Source of the DNA: Progne subis subis
Lineage: Eukaryota; Chordata; Aves; Passeriformes; Hirundinidae
Assembly (NCBI GenBank): GCA_022316685.1
Contig: JAKJHU010000005.1
Span: 11,014,707 to 11,078,706, forward strand
Direction: 5' to 3'
DNA length: 64,000 nucleotides
This document shows, in pieces, positions 1 through 13,592 of this stretch. The position numbers and the translations under genes are program-made. The notes under the pieces are model-generated. The model was not told the DNA's origin. It ran no database searches and saw only the letters and a program-made list of their open reading frames with translations. How positions within the stretch are numbered: position 1 is the first letter of the stretch; each line of letters opens with the position of its first letter.

Positions 1-412
1 AAAATAAACTCAAAATGGCAGGGAGCCTTGACAACTAGCTCAGGGAGCAGCCAGTGCCAATCTTACTGCAAAAAACCCTACGCCAAGTCATAGTGAACTA
101 ATAAATAACAACAAACAACAAAGCAAAAGTAGTTTTGCTTCTCCATTCTAACAGCTGTTTAGTATTAACTAGGTTTTGTGCCTGCTGATCAACAGCTGAG
201 AAAAATCTCTACTAGCGCAAAAATTTTCATCTAGCATGTCTGTCACACACACGCACACACCTCTGAGCTGCCTGTAGTCTAATCAACACCTGACCCTCTT
301 ACAACTACTGCTTATAGTTAAACGCTACTTTGATCTATTTATTCTTTTTCATCCATATTAGACCAATGCTGTCACTGGAGAACCAAGCTGATCTCTTCAG
401 TTTTCCCCACTG

Positions 413-468
413 ACTTTAGTCCACTTCAGTCAACACACTAAATGAACTTTAGTCCACTTCAGTCAACA
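413..468. repeat. Tandem duplication, 33-bp period
   Basis: The 23-base segment at 413-435, containing TTTAGTCCACTTCAGTC, is repeated exactly at 446-468. The ten intervening bases are not clearly duplicated. It is a simple recent local duplication in intronic sequence. Confidence 0.9.
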
Positions 469-3400
469 GAAGCTATCAAAAGGTAGAGTCATCTTACGAA
501 CTGAAAATAAATTTAGAACCATATGACCAAAGCTGAAGCAGTAAGTTTTCTGCACCTTCAAAACAACAACAAAAAAAATTAATATTTAATGCTGATATAT
601 AAAAAACACAAATGAAAGGTGATTGTCAGAATCAGAACACAAGAATTATGTTGGGAGTAATGACAAAAAATGATGGCAAACAAGAAGCCTCTGAAGCACC
701 TGAAGATGAAAATCAAAACCAGTCTGGTGTGACTAACTATCAAACTATCTCTATTACATTACCTTGTGAAGAATATTGTCTTAAGCACATAAAAAGGTCA
801 TGAAATGGAAAGCATATACACTAAAAACCATTACATCATGGACTTTGCTAACCTACATTTGCTACGAATTCCATGTCATCAAGACCTAGGCAGTTTCACT
901 AGTCACTTTGGTACACCACATGTTTCACTACTGATATGTACTTTGAAATCAACAGCTGCACTTACGCAACTTGCTTAGAACTTTGACTGAAAAGCGGTAT
1001 CAATATTAAGGGTTACAAAGTGGGGTTTATATTTTTATTCTTCTACAAGTAGCACTGAGCCACACTTGATCAAGTATTTTGTACAATGCATTACGCAGCA
1101 TGTTAGAAACAGGTGATGCATCAAGCCGCCATGGTTCCTACAGCACAGCAGTAGCCTCCTGTGCAGAACACCCAATCCTATTAATTCACAAATGTACTCT
1201 GTTGCCTGCGAAGAGCATCTCTGAACCTCATCCAGTTTCTTCTAATAACTACACTGAGAGAAATATGAAAGATAACAGTGGCAAATAAGTGCCATCTGAA
1301 CAGCCAAATGCCTCCAAAACTACAAAGCACAGCAACTCTTCTCTTATAGCACTTTCATATCTATAGTGTTTCCCTCCTCACTTAGAAGAGTACTGAAAAA
1401 CAAAAGGAACTTTGACTTATTTGGAGGACTTGCAAAAATTAGGTAAAAATAAGCAAGACTACAATATCACTACAAAATTAATGAAGCTCCTGTCCTTAGC
1501 TTTCCCATCAGTGAAATGGGTTCAAAAGCTTTCTTGAGCAGAAAAGACAGTGCTGCCCCTTTTATGGCTCTCTGAAAAGACCCAGAGGAAGAAGCATTGA
1601 GTAAGAGGAGGAGGAGGACAAAACAGTGCCTGTTTGGGAACGGACTGGTCTGAAAATTACACACAAGAAAAGCTATTCTTAAACAAACTGCAAGATTGCT
1701 ACATTCAAGACTGCCAAAATGAAATAAAATGCCAGCATATCTGTGGAAGTTAAATTTGATACTCTTCTCCCCTTCCTCTGTCATATGCTTTTCAGTTATA
1801 AGACCTCCATAGCAAATGCCCCCAGAGAATCCTGCTTCCCTTATAGCTTTAGGTGGGACAGTTCTGGAGATAAACTGGAGTTTATGCAAAATTGATTTCT
1901 GCATAACAACACTACACAGAACTCGAGATTGCAGAAATTGGAAGACAGGTTGTAAATGAAGCAGTTTAAAGAGTTTCTCCATTTATGCTGCCTACAGCCA
2001 CAGGTGAAAGCAGCCTCACAGAGGAGAGCTTAATTCCCAAAACCAGCTCTGCTACCAAACTTGTGGTTAGGCTGGCATTGCTCAAAACCGTAATTTCAGT
2101 GAAGGAGTTCTGCCTTGCCCACAGAGAGGCATGTCCAGCACAGGCACAGGTATCAGATTTTACTAGTTAAAAATCAAGTTCTTGGCAAATGTCAGTACTT
2201 TTATGAAGACAACATCTTTGACAGATTGCCACACAGGCAGACTCCTGCCTTTGTACAACCAAGAGTCAGAATAACCCACTATCTCTTCTATATGTAACCT
2301 GCAAGCCAGTATCCCAGGTCTTTCTCTCACCATTATTGTACTGGAAGTCAAAAAAAGAACAATGTTGGTCAAAGCTACAGAGCTTCTCTCATGAAAGATT
2401 AGCACAAGGAAAATCAAGAGCAGTAAGAAAAGGGAGGAGTATTTCTGGACTGAAAAAAAAAAAAAAAAAAACCCACAAAAAGAATTTGAAACCTTAAAGA
2501 GCTATCAGTATAACTGTCCATTACAGCTCTCTTTCCTGACCTCCTCTTAAAACAAATATATAAATAACCAAACTCCAAAGGAGTCAAATAACAATGTTCT
2601 ATATCCCATGCTGTCATTCCCAGCATTCTTAACTCTGCATTGATGAAGCAGGACTGTCAGTTTCATCGCGAGTCTTGTCAACATTTTGTATCTATTCACA
2701 CCTATTTTTCATATCCTTATTTCTTACTTTCAGACTCTGAAGTGAGAGGGATGTTGATAGGACACAACATGCATAAGCAACTTAAGAGTACAGTCCAACT
2801 CTGTCCGGTACTGGATGTAGTAATAACTGAAAAATCCAGCATGCATATCCAAAATTATTACTGCCTTACCTACAGGTACTAACTAAATATGGAAACAAAA
2901 CAAATTTCCCTTGAGTAAATGAAATTTATTTCCAGAAGCAAATACTACAGCAGTTCAGTTCTTCTCCATTCCTTGTTCCCCCTCAACCTCCAACTCTTCT
3001 GCATGTATTGAACAACCTTCAAAAACTGTCCATCTTTTCATCAGACTACAAGGGCAAATATAGCTAGCCTAGGGTTGCACTCATTCTGAATGACTAACAG
3101 ACCTATCCAACTCTTATCTGCAGGGATCAACTTCAGTAACAAATTATATACTCCCTAAATCTTTGACCTTTACTGTGCAGTCAGAAATAATACTTGCAAT
3201 AAAGCTCAAATTAAAATATTATATGTGACAGTTATTATTTCAATAAAATGTCACATTTGTATTGAACTAAGAAGAAACAAACTTTTGATCTCCTTTTTCA
3301 AATGGCATTTCTTTGTTGCAACAGCAAGAACTAGTGCCAACAACTGTTTATAAAAGTTTCAGAACAGAAAATAAACTTAGTTTCACCAAGAACAGTCAAC

Positions 3401-6400
3401 CACTGAGTAATTGCACCTTCAGACTATCGTTAAGCAACTTGAACTGTCGGTTAAAGTTTTCTAGGATGCAATAATAGAAAGGTATGTGCATTGGGAAGGG
3501 CATGTTTACTTTTCAACTGAGCTGGGTATCAGCCTGTAACAGTTTCACTTACCAAGACTCAAGCATGTCAGTTGTTTTTCACATATCAGACTTTCACATA
3601 TTCATAGTCAATTGCCTGTTTCCGAAACTATTCTCGAGTATGAGCTGAGTAAAAAAGCAAAATTATTTTACTCCACCCAGTCCTTATAGGCCTTCCTCTG
3701 CAATGTCTCTCAGCCCTCCAGAACACTACTTTTGATATACTCAAGAACTGGAAATGAGATTCCAGCTTTCAGAGGCTAGTATTAAAAAACAATGCAGAGT
3801 GTAGCTTGATCCTAAAAGAGTCTGCGGAGGCAAAACCCCATATTCCACTCTAAAGATGAACACTGATGTCATCAGTGATGAGAAGTCTCAAAGCCTCCAC
3901 ACCTCAAGGTGAAGAAATCTTTCTGAGCATTGTGTCTTGTAAAAGAATGATTACCCTTTCAAGCTCTTATATTGTAGGAGATTAATCTCTGTCAGATTTC
4001 AGCCCACAACTTCTTCCCCATCTTCTGGTCTATAGACAATTCCTTCTGCTCTAATTAGCTTTAGGTGTCTTATTTAACAAAATCATTTTAAAGGCCATGT
4101 TTTAATCGCACTGTGAATAGAGACACACACTTCAACAGTCCCTTGCATGCAAGCTGTTCAGATTTCCATTAACTGCTTTATCATGCTTACTTCAACCTCC
4201 TTAGCTGAAAGTTTGAACATTTACAATAGTAAACAAACCAACAACAACAAAAAAAATCCACCCAAGCAGGCAACTAAATGGGACTGTGAAGAAACACACT
4301 ATTTCCCTATGTTGTTTGCTAGCTCAGCTGAAGCTGGGAGAAATGACAAGGATTGACAATATTCCCTTTCTGGTTCTGTTTAGCATCTTTTGAGCTAACT
4401 CAGCTCTTTTTATAAAGACTAAAGTCAAGAAGCATTCACAGAGCTTTCCATAGACTCTGGTATCAAATGCAATACAATACATTGGCTCTGCAGTCTGGAA
4501 GTGGGAAACACAGACTACCCAAGAAATCATGCAGGAAGAAACTGCTTCAGTTACTGCTCCTGTGTTGTGTTACAAATGGCATGTCTTTAAAAAAAAATAA
4601 ATCAGAAGATCCCTAAGACATGAACAACTAAGGGGTGCTATTTGAAAGATGCTTGCAGTTCAGGTTCTAGAAACTACAACCCAATTACTTCAGAAAAAAA
4701 GTATGGTTAAAAAGACAGAACTCTGCAGATTTTCATTAAGCAACTAAGATGCTCAGTTTGCACCCTCACAGATGCCAAACAGCCAAGACTACTTAACAAG
4801 TTTCCAAAAGTTAGGATACAGTTCCAAATCACAGCAAAGATCTGACAACCTCCTGCCTCCCACTAGTAATAACATTTTTTCTGACTTTTTTAGGGATTCA
4901 GCTCAGTGATCTAAAGCAGCAGAAGTTTTTCTTTGAGTGGGCAGAAGGGAAGGATAGGCTTTGTGCAGGAAGGGAACTCCCTGAAGTGGCTCACCACTGG
5001 GTGGGGAAAACAGCAGAGCAAGACAAAAGAAGTGACATCTGACGCCTGGAGAAGGGAAGAGGTGGGTCCGTCCTTTTCAGCACTCTACAACCATCAGATT
5101 CATCTTCCTGCAATGGAGACTTGTAAACAGAAAGGAAACTGGAATGTTCCTATAAAATACTCTCAAGTTTTGTTTGAATTCTTGAGCAGAATGCCAACTT
5201 CTGGCTTCTCAAACAAAGCAGGCAAGTCTACAGACATGAAGTTCACTCTAAAATAACAGTGCCCTGGATATGTGGTATGGGAAGATCCCCCCCTCAGCTT
5301 TCATCAGCCTTGGAGAAACTTAACTCTAATAGCTGCTATGGGACATAGATACATGGATTTTTTTTTTTTTTCCTTCAATAAAATACACTCCGTATCATTT
5401 AAGCTTTCTTCTCTTATTATTTTATTTCCAGTTTTTAATCCAGAACGGGACTAAAATTGATGGAATTACTTACACATTTAATTTTTTCAAGCAAATCACC
5501 TTTTAATGAGAGCTTGGACTAATCCGACATATCTAGGGTGTTTACCATTCCCCAAAGATAATTAATCCAGCTTTAGCAGCTTTTCAGACAAGCCATTTCA
5601 TTCAGATCTAGGAGTTCAGAAGCCAGAACACACCATCATTTAAGGTACAGAAGCTGATCTGAAGCTGGTTTTGTCAAGTAGCAGGCTCAAGGAGGAAGCT
5701 GAACCTGAAGGATCCAAAGCACTTTTTGACCTGGCTCAAGTGCTAAGAGACAGACCCCAGGATTTCACAGATCTGCATAATGATACAGGCAAATAATGCA
5801 GATTACAGGGAAAAAAATTGTACACTCATTATTTATGCCTATGGAAAGGGAAAAATTAAGTCTTTCAATTTCACTTTACCGCCTTTGCATCGCTACAACA
5901 GCAACAGTGATCTTAGACTATTAGAAGTGAACAAGTATCTAGGAATATTGATGGAAGGAGAAAAAAATTTACAAAAACAAGACAAAGACAACCTGATGAA
6001 CATATAGCACTTCTGGAACAACTCTATACAGAGACATTCCTCTGTATGAAATTTATTAAAACTTAATGCTGTTATTTATAAGAAAAGAAACTATTAACTA
6101 TAATTCAGCAAAAGCCAGATGAATAGTAGAGGGCAAAGCTTGGTGATGAACAGCAAAAAACCCCAACCAACCAAACAAGAAAACACCAAAAAAACCACAG
6201 GAAAAGAACCTCCAAAAACTGTTGGAAAATGCACTTTGAACTGAGAAAGCCACATTCAAATGTGGGAAAAGAGAAGGGTCAAAAAGACCAGCTATGACTT
6301 TCACTTGGAAATCTTAAATTTTGTAGACTGAAACTTTGTGTTCATGTTTTACAACTAGATAAAACTGAAGTTCTCATAAAGCACGCAGGTGATAAAGGAG

Positions 6401-6649
6401 TCATCAACACAAGATTAAAATTATTTTGCTAGATTAAAAACATCTTGCTTTGTCGTATTATGGTAAACCCTCTGATTTTGACAGATAACACAGCAGCTGT
6501 GGGAGGATAGGACCTCTGAATACTCAGTCTAACGACTCCAGATCAAAGCAGGGTCAGCTAGAGGACACTGCTTAGGTCTCTATCTGGTTGGTTTTCAGTA
6601 CGTCCACAGTCTCACTGGGAAACCTATGCCCATGTCAAATCAGTCTCAC

Positions 6650-6775
6650 AGCAAAAAAACCCCCATGAATCAAAACAAACATGTAAGCAGACACACACAA
6701 ACACACAAACAAACAAAAAACCACCAAAAACAAACAAACAAACACCAAAACCCCCAACAAAAACACCACAATCCC
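6650..6775. repeat. A/C-rich low-complexity tract (CAAA-type)
   Basis: Degenerate CAAA, CACA and CCAAAA units with short A runs occupy this stretch, with almost no T on the plus strand. It explains the hydrophobic open frame on the opposite strand, which should not be called a gene. Confidence 0.85.
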
Positions 6776-9700
6776 CAACCCTTCTTTCTTTTGATTTAAT
6801 GATAATTTATTTTGTATCTTGTCATTGAACACAACTGAGAAGGGTCCAAGGCTCTTTTTTCTCATTTCCTCCCCCCCCCAAGTCAGGTACTCATTAAATA
6901 GGATTCCCCCATGAACTTTCTCTTTTCCAAGCTAATGCACTGAAGCAAATCAGAAGTGAATGTGCTCTTTTAACAATACACTCCAATCTTTGGTATCACA
7001 CCATGCAGCACACTTCATGAACCCATCTACTCTGGCTAATGACAGAGCTTACTTGCTGTTCCCATACCCAGTGCCTCTCAGCCCTGAAAGAGTTCAAGTT
7101 GTGTTAAATAATAAAAGTATCTTAAAAATTGTATTTTTTTCTCATATAGAGGCATTATGAGCTTCAGCTCTAAGGAAACTACACTCACAAGAAGCAAATT
7201 TATTAATGAGTTGCAATGCTGACAAAAGACAAGTCACAGTTATTCTAGCTTTTACTTTTCTTTGTAGTACTTTTAACTGCCCTACACAGTTCCAAATAAG
7301 GAACAATTATAACTCTTCCATATGCCAATTAAACACTAGAAAACCCTTTTTGCTAATAAAAATGTTTACTAAGGAACATGCATAGATATGCCATGAAAAC
7401 CCACACCATGTGCACAAACAAGCAAGCAAAATTTAAATACAGGCTGGCCTGATACTTGCATCTCTGCCCAGAATCATGGTTTTCATAACCAGTGGAGTAA
7501 TTCAGAAGTGTAATGCACATTCAAGACCAGGACTGCAAGTTCTTGATATACAGACAGTGACATAAAGTTCAAAAAAGAGGAGATACAAAATTTATCAAAA
7601 TCACAGAAATTTTGTATTGGTACTCCTTTTGCAAGGTGGGTGGCAGAGTAAGTTTCCAATGCCTGACTATGTTTTTAATCTATATTCATAATATGTAGTA
7701 TTATGCCAAGTATTTATGTTAAAATACTAACCAATTCTAATATATCTGTTCCTTGCTCTTAGGAGCCAATATATATTGACCATATGTTCAAGAAACGAAT
7801 ACTAAAGCCTTCTAACTAATTTCATAGGTTCAGTCAATGTAGTCAATGTAAAAATGTTATCTTGCACATAAACTATAATGTGAAATTTACAAACTTCAGA
7901 TTTTATGTACATCAGCTTCTGAGTTCTGTTTTCGATTTTCAATATTCTATTTGTTTTGATTAATAATTTTTTTCTTTTTAAATAAGAGCAAAATTTATAG
8001 AAGCAGCTGAATTGACTGTATATTCACCCCAACAAATGCACATTGCCAGTATTTATTGCAGTAAGCAACTTCAGAGGACAGCAGGGGTGGAAAAACATAA
8101 AACAAAACCAGCTGTGATCTCATTAGCCAAGCTCATTATGTAAGACCTCATTAGGCACCATCCCACAATAATGTGAATAAACCCTATGGACACTGATGAA
8201 ATGGAAGTGATCATATTCAGAATTGTATAATCATATAGCACTACAGCAGATTGTCAACTCAGTAGTTGAAGTTCTAGGATCCATTTGGGTAAGAGCCGAT
8301 ACACACTGCAGAAAGCCCACAGTGAGTCTGCATATGCAAAGCCCCCTTTGCTTATTCACTGCAGTATGAGCAGGAGCTCAAATACAAACAGAAATAGAGT
8401 GAGGGACAGAGTGTGTGCTGCCCAAAAATGAAACTTGAAAACAACTTCCATAAGTTTGTTTTAAGTTAGTATCATTTTGTACTTCTGCAACATGAGGAAT
8501 ATAAACAGCATTTTATCTGGGGCTATTATGTATTAGCCTCATCTTGATTTGTCGATTTGTAAAAAATTTATCCACTTTACAGTTTTGCTTTAAGTTCTGA
8601 AAAACAAATGGGCTGTAATTATATGAAGTTTACTAAACTTTTGGTAGTTCCAGCTGACTTCAGGGGATTTTCCTCCTTTCTCCATCACCTTTGTAACATA
8701 AAAGATGAACTGCCCTGCTATGTGCAACATTTACTGGCAGCCTGTACCTGGAGTGACCATCAGCCACTACAACCTCACTTGCAAGAATCACCTATCAGGA
8801 TAAGAAAAATTTCCTAGATAAAACTGTTCTGCTTTTTAAGCAATTTTTCAAAATGCTGAAGTATTTTAAGCTAATGTGGTAGGGTTTTTTGACTGGGCCA
8901 TTTTGAAACACACATGCAGTTTAGAAAGTCAAAAATATTCCCAGTTTTTTCCTCTTCTGCAGCAATTTTCACTTTCTCATTAATTAGTGTTTGAGTGCTA
9001 CAGTCAACAGTGCAATGCTGCACTAGACTAGAGAAACCTCTTTCATTAGAAACTTTATTTTGCTGGAGTTTTTAACTACTTAAAAAGTAAACTTAGATGT
9101 TAAAATCTATTAAAAAACACAGATTTTTTTTAATACAGTATTATGCCAGCCCTTCCCCCACCCACACTCAGAAGATATTTTCTTGGTCATCCAGATCCAC
9201 TGAGATACTTTGTTTTGTATGAAATGCCATTTACAAAATAATAATGCAACATGACAGCTATGACGGAAATTAAATAATGTAGCAAGAAAGGTATTTTTTG
9301 CATAATCATCCCAATTTTCAACATGAATGAAAAGAATACTTTACATTAACCTAAACATATAAAATGATTCCAGAGAAACTAACTTGAAAAAACAGCTGAA
9401 AAAGACCATCTTTCCTTTAAAACACAAATGAAAAATTCTGCAGAGTTGATATGAGAAGGCTTCCAGATAGCCACATGACAGTGCAAGTCTTCCAAGAAGA
9501 ACAGATAGAGATTTCAATAGTGTAAAGTTACAGAACATGACTACACTAGTCTCCAAAAGATACATTTTATACCTTTAACACACATTCATTCAGACAAAAG
9601 GGACACCTTTCAGCACCTTCTCAGGGAAGGACAAAATCAAACAAAATCTGCATAACATGCAGATATCAACAACAGAAACCTCCAACTTTTGAGTGATAAA

Positions 9701-10251
9701 TTAAGATAGATTTTATCAAACAACCGTCACAAGAATACCAATCAAGACTCATATTCTGGAGATTCAAGATGTAGAGAAGTATTAGCCATTTGTAAACATC
9801 TGAAGATATATATACACATACCTACATGTAAATATAAGAATAACTAACTATTAAAATTACCTTTCTCCCCCACACCTCTGGAATGGATATAAAATATTCC
9901 AGGTAAGGATTTACAGCTACCTACAACACTTACGGTAAGCCTAGAAATCACCCACCAGCCAGCAGCGATGGAATTTCCCAAGGATTTGGGTGGCATCAGG
10001 CAAAGTTGACTGCTAATGTTCACATTTCACTCTGAAGATGCCTGTGTATTGACGAACCAAAGGTATACAATGATATACTGACAAGCCAACATCCTAGAAG
10101 CTGACATTCCATTATACCACTATAGTCCCTATTTTCATTCCCCTGCACCTCCACAGAGAAAAGATGAAAATATAAGTAGAAAAAAAGAAAAAAAAAAAGT
10201 GTTCAAAACTTCTCCATGAAACAGCAGATAAAGGCCATCAACTAAGCAGAA

Positions 10252-10259
<8 letters not shown>

Positions 10260-10286
<27 letters not shown>
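10260..10286. repeat. Poly-A tract
   Basis: An uninterrupted run of about 27 A follows ATATATT. No retrocopy or SINE body was recognised upstream, so this is scored as a homopolymer. Confidence 0.9.
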
Positions 10287-11029
10287 TTCCCCAGTCAAAA
10301 CAAAACTACCAAAAACCCACAAACCAAACACCCTCATAAGAAAGAAAAAAAGTTGTTTAACAGCTGCTTTGGAAAGTGGGTTAGTGCTACAAAGCCATTA
10401 AAAGTTTCTGCAGTTGCAGGGGAAATAAAGAAGATGTAACTTCTAAAAACATGAGAGGTTATCCTTCCTTCTGTTATCCTCACAGAATTTTACTCTGAAA
10501 AACGAAGCATTTAATCATTGTCCATTTCCATGGCCTAGCCTTGATAAACAGACATGCATGACCTAATAACAAATGGCATTAGTTAATTTCTGGGCAGAAG
10601 GATTTCAATTTATATCATATAATTCATTCAAAGCAGGTTGAAAAGTTTATACTGACATGCTCACTGACGTGCTACTTTTGAGATATGGTAGTACAAAACT
10701 ACTCTCCTTTGGCCATGGGGAAACTTCAGCAGACAAACTTTCTCAGATCACTGAGACACTTAGGAGATTAAGCAAACTCCCTTGTAATGAAGAAAAGTAC
10801 CTTGTCAATAAAAAATTATTAGATATATTTACATGAGATGTATTTGATTCTGACAGTTAACATTTTCAGGGCAATTAAGTGCAAAGAATAAACATTCTGC
10901 TTGGAATGCATATGGTTGTCACCCTGGTTTTCCTGAGTTTTTTAAAGCCTTTTGATTGTTCATAAAATGGAGTCAGACCTTTTAGCTACTGTACAATATT
11001 AGGAGCAGTTTCTACCTTTTTCTCTCACA

Positions 11030-11303
11030 TGTAACATAAACAAATCCTTTGTTTTTCATTCTCTGTCCTTTGTTTGCATATTTCTAACCTGAAAACAATT
11101 GTAACTGACAATTGGTCTGGCCATTCGGCTGGGAGGTGAAAACTCCAGAAGCCAATCTTCAGCCAGACCCACAAATGTATAAAAAGTAAGAAATAAACTG
11201 GCAGGGGGTTCTCCACCTTGGTTCTCGGCCTAGGCTCTCTCGGAGGAACAACTCTGCCCTGCAGAATCTCTCGTCTCTCGTGTGATTGTGTATCTCGGTC
11301 ACA
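11030..11303 (+). mobile_element. Probable solo LTR of an endogenous retrovirus, plus orientation
   Basis: The segment has the order of signals expected of an LTR: a U3-like stretch, a TATA-like box (TATAAAAAG at about 11177), a polyadenylation signal (AATAAA at about 11192) 15 bases later, then a GC-richer, CT-rich R/U5-like region with repeated CTCTCG. It can be bounded by TGT at 11030 and ACA at 11301-11303. I found no matching target-site duplication and no gag, pol or env sequence beside it, so the limits are approximate and the family is unknown. A degraded promoter-like unique sequence is the alternative. Confidence 0.45.
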
Positions 11304-13562
11304 TACAGTCCCTTAGAAATTAACGGTATCATTTGCTCAATACAAAGTATAAACTCTAAAGATTAGACATGTATTCCATGTCTTTTTCACTAAGTTATCA
11401 GAGATGCATAATATGACAAAATACCAAACAGAAATACTCCTCTAGTTTAATTTTAATGACTGGTAAAAAAAAAAAAAAAAAATTGAGAAAAGGACACCTA
11501 CTCAACACTGCACTCACCTATGTCACCATGCACCTAAAATTAGGCAGTGACCGCCTTCCATGTAGAAAAGGATGCAGTTCTCCCACTGAATAATAATTTT
11601 AGTTTATATATGATTTTTGCTTTAAAATCCATTTTGACATTTTCAAATGGAAATGCCCTGTAAGTTTAGAGCAGTCTTTAACAGTCGGATGGGCAACACT
11701 TTCTTCTAAGGAACTCATAGTTTAAGGACATGGTCATCAAGAGATACAAGTAACTTACTTGTCTTAAGAGCAGAGGAGCAATGATAAAGGAGGTTGTTAG
11801 ATGAACATTCCACCTACTCAGTATATAACCTCACGCTAAGAGACCACCTCTTGCAAGAGCAGAAAACACTTGCCATAAGATGAGAAGGGTTGTTGATAGA
11901 ACAGTGAAAATGCTCAGCTTACTGACATCAGTGTTTACACACAGAGGTTTGTCGCAGCGAGCAGCAAGTTACACCACTTCGCCATAGAGGTTCAATATTG
12001 AACAATCCACACACAGCATCAGAAAGTGTGACTCATGAATGTCCTCCAGTCACACTGGTTTTCAGAGTGGCAGGCACGGAGGTTGCCAGCAACTGCTAAA
12101 GCACAGAAATCAGTGGTTTGTACACACGTATGCACACAAACGGCCTCAGTTTAAATAGTTTTCCGGCACACATCTTTTTCAATTACACAAATGCTCAGCA
12201 AAAAATAATTTAAAAAAGAAAAAGTAAAAAGAAATCAAGTGTTAGCTCAAAACAAACTAAAAAAACCTCCAGCTTGCTGAATCAGTGCAAGCGTCAAATA
12301 GTATCAGAAGTGATAGGGCTCTGATTCACATTTACAGAGAAAAAAGCTACACTGCTTCAGCCCTTCCAGCATCCTACCATCTGCTTCAACCTTCTTCCAG
12401 AGCCACTCACCCTGCAAATAAGCTGACAGAAAAGAACATGACTGTGCCTGAGTCAATTCAGTTCAGTTGGCATCTTTACTTAAAACCCCACGTTTTATGG
12501 GACGTTTAATCTGTCTGCCTGAGCTGAAGCAGCTCAGGTGCAGACATGTTCCTTCCTGCTACCTGCCCAGTGAGGCCCAAGAGCAAAGGGAGCACTCAGA
12601 GGCAATTCACAGTAGCAACATGGCCGAGGCTGTCAGCCACCACTCTGGAACTCGTGACCTTGTGCATCCACATGAGATTTGCCATTTAACAACAATATGT
12701 TTGTTTCACAAATCTTACTGTATTAAATATGTCATTCAGCCTCCATTTTGCTTTCCTGTAACCTATAGAAACAGAACCCCAAACGACCGTGAGTATAAAG
12801 AGCTCTTATTTCTTTTGAATATGTATGCATAGCTAAGTGCAGTAAGAATGAAGAACATTAGTTCTGCCTCTCTTGCACAAATCAAGGACTTTACAGACAT
12901 GTAAATATAATGGCTGAACTGGCTACACACAGCAACAGATCTGCCCTTCAGTTACAGACGCTATCTTTGCTCTGTGGAGAGGAATCTGTTTTCTGAGCTT
13001 TAAATGCAGCTGCCTTGATAAATGAGTGCTTAATAGTTTGGATAAATATACATGTCTGTGTACCGGTGCAAGGCAAAGGAAAAAACCAAAATGCAACACA
13101 AGGCCAAATTTACAAGAAGACAGAAAAAACAGCTAAATAAATCAGTGTTAGGGTTAGAAAAAAGTTTCAAGGTAAAGTAACATACCCAAATTTCAAGGAC
13201 AAATTCAGTAATTTGTGGTGTCTCACCTTGAGCAATTTAAAGCAGGTATAGTTTTTAAGAACAACTCAGCACAGCATCCCTCTTAGGACCCAAAAGTGCT
13301 TGCAATCATTCATGCTACAGATATAAACCTGCTTGTTATTTGCATTCTCTTCTCTTCGAAAGGGAGGGAAGCAGGACTTATAAATATTTTACCTTCTTGA
13401 AAACTCATGATTTGTTGTTTTTCTTTTAAGCAAATTCTGGCTTATCTCTTTGAAAATGAAAAAGAACAGTGAAATGATAAAAGGAAGAAGTGGTGATCCA
13501 CTTTGAGTACATGAAAGATAAAAATCAACACAGAGAAAGGAATAAAACCAACTGAAAGCCGG

Positions 13563-13592
13563 AGCTGTAGGCAGGAAAGCTGTAGGCAGGAA
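13563..13592. repeat. Tandem duplication of a 15-bp unit
   Basis: The unit AGCTGTAGGCAGGAA occurs twice in immediate succession with no mismatch. It lies in the ZDHHC14 intron. Confidence 0.9.

Noticed and set aside
13140..13160. TTAGGG-like sequence suggesting an interstitial telomere repeat
   Set aside because: Only about one and a half units are present, which is expected by chance.
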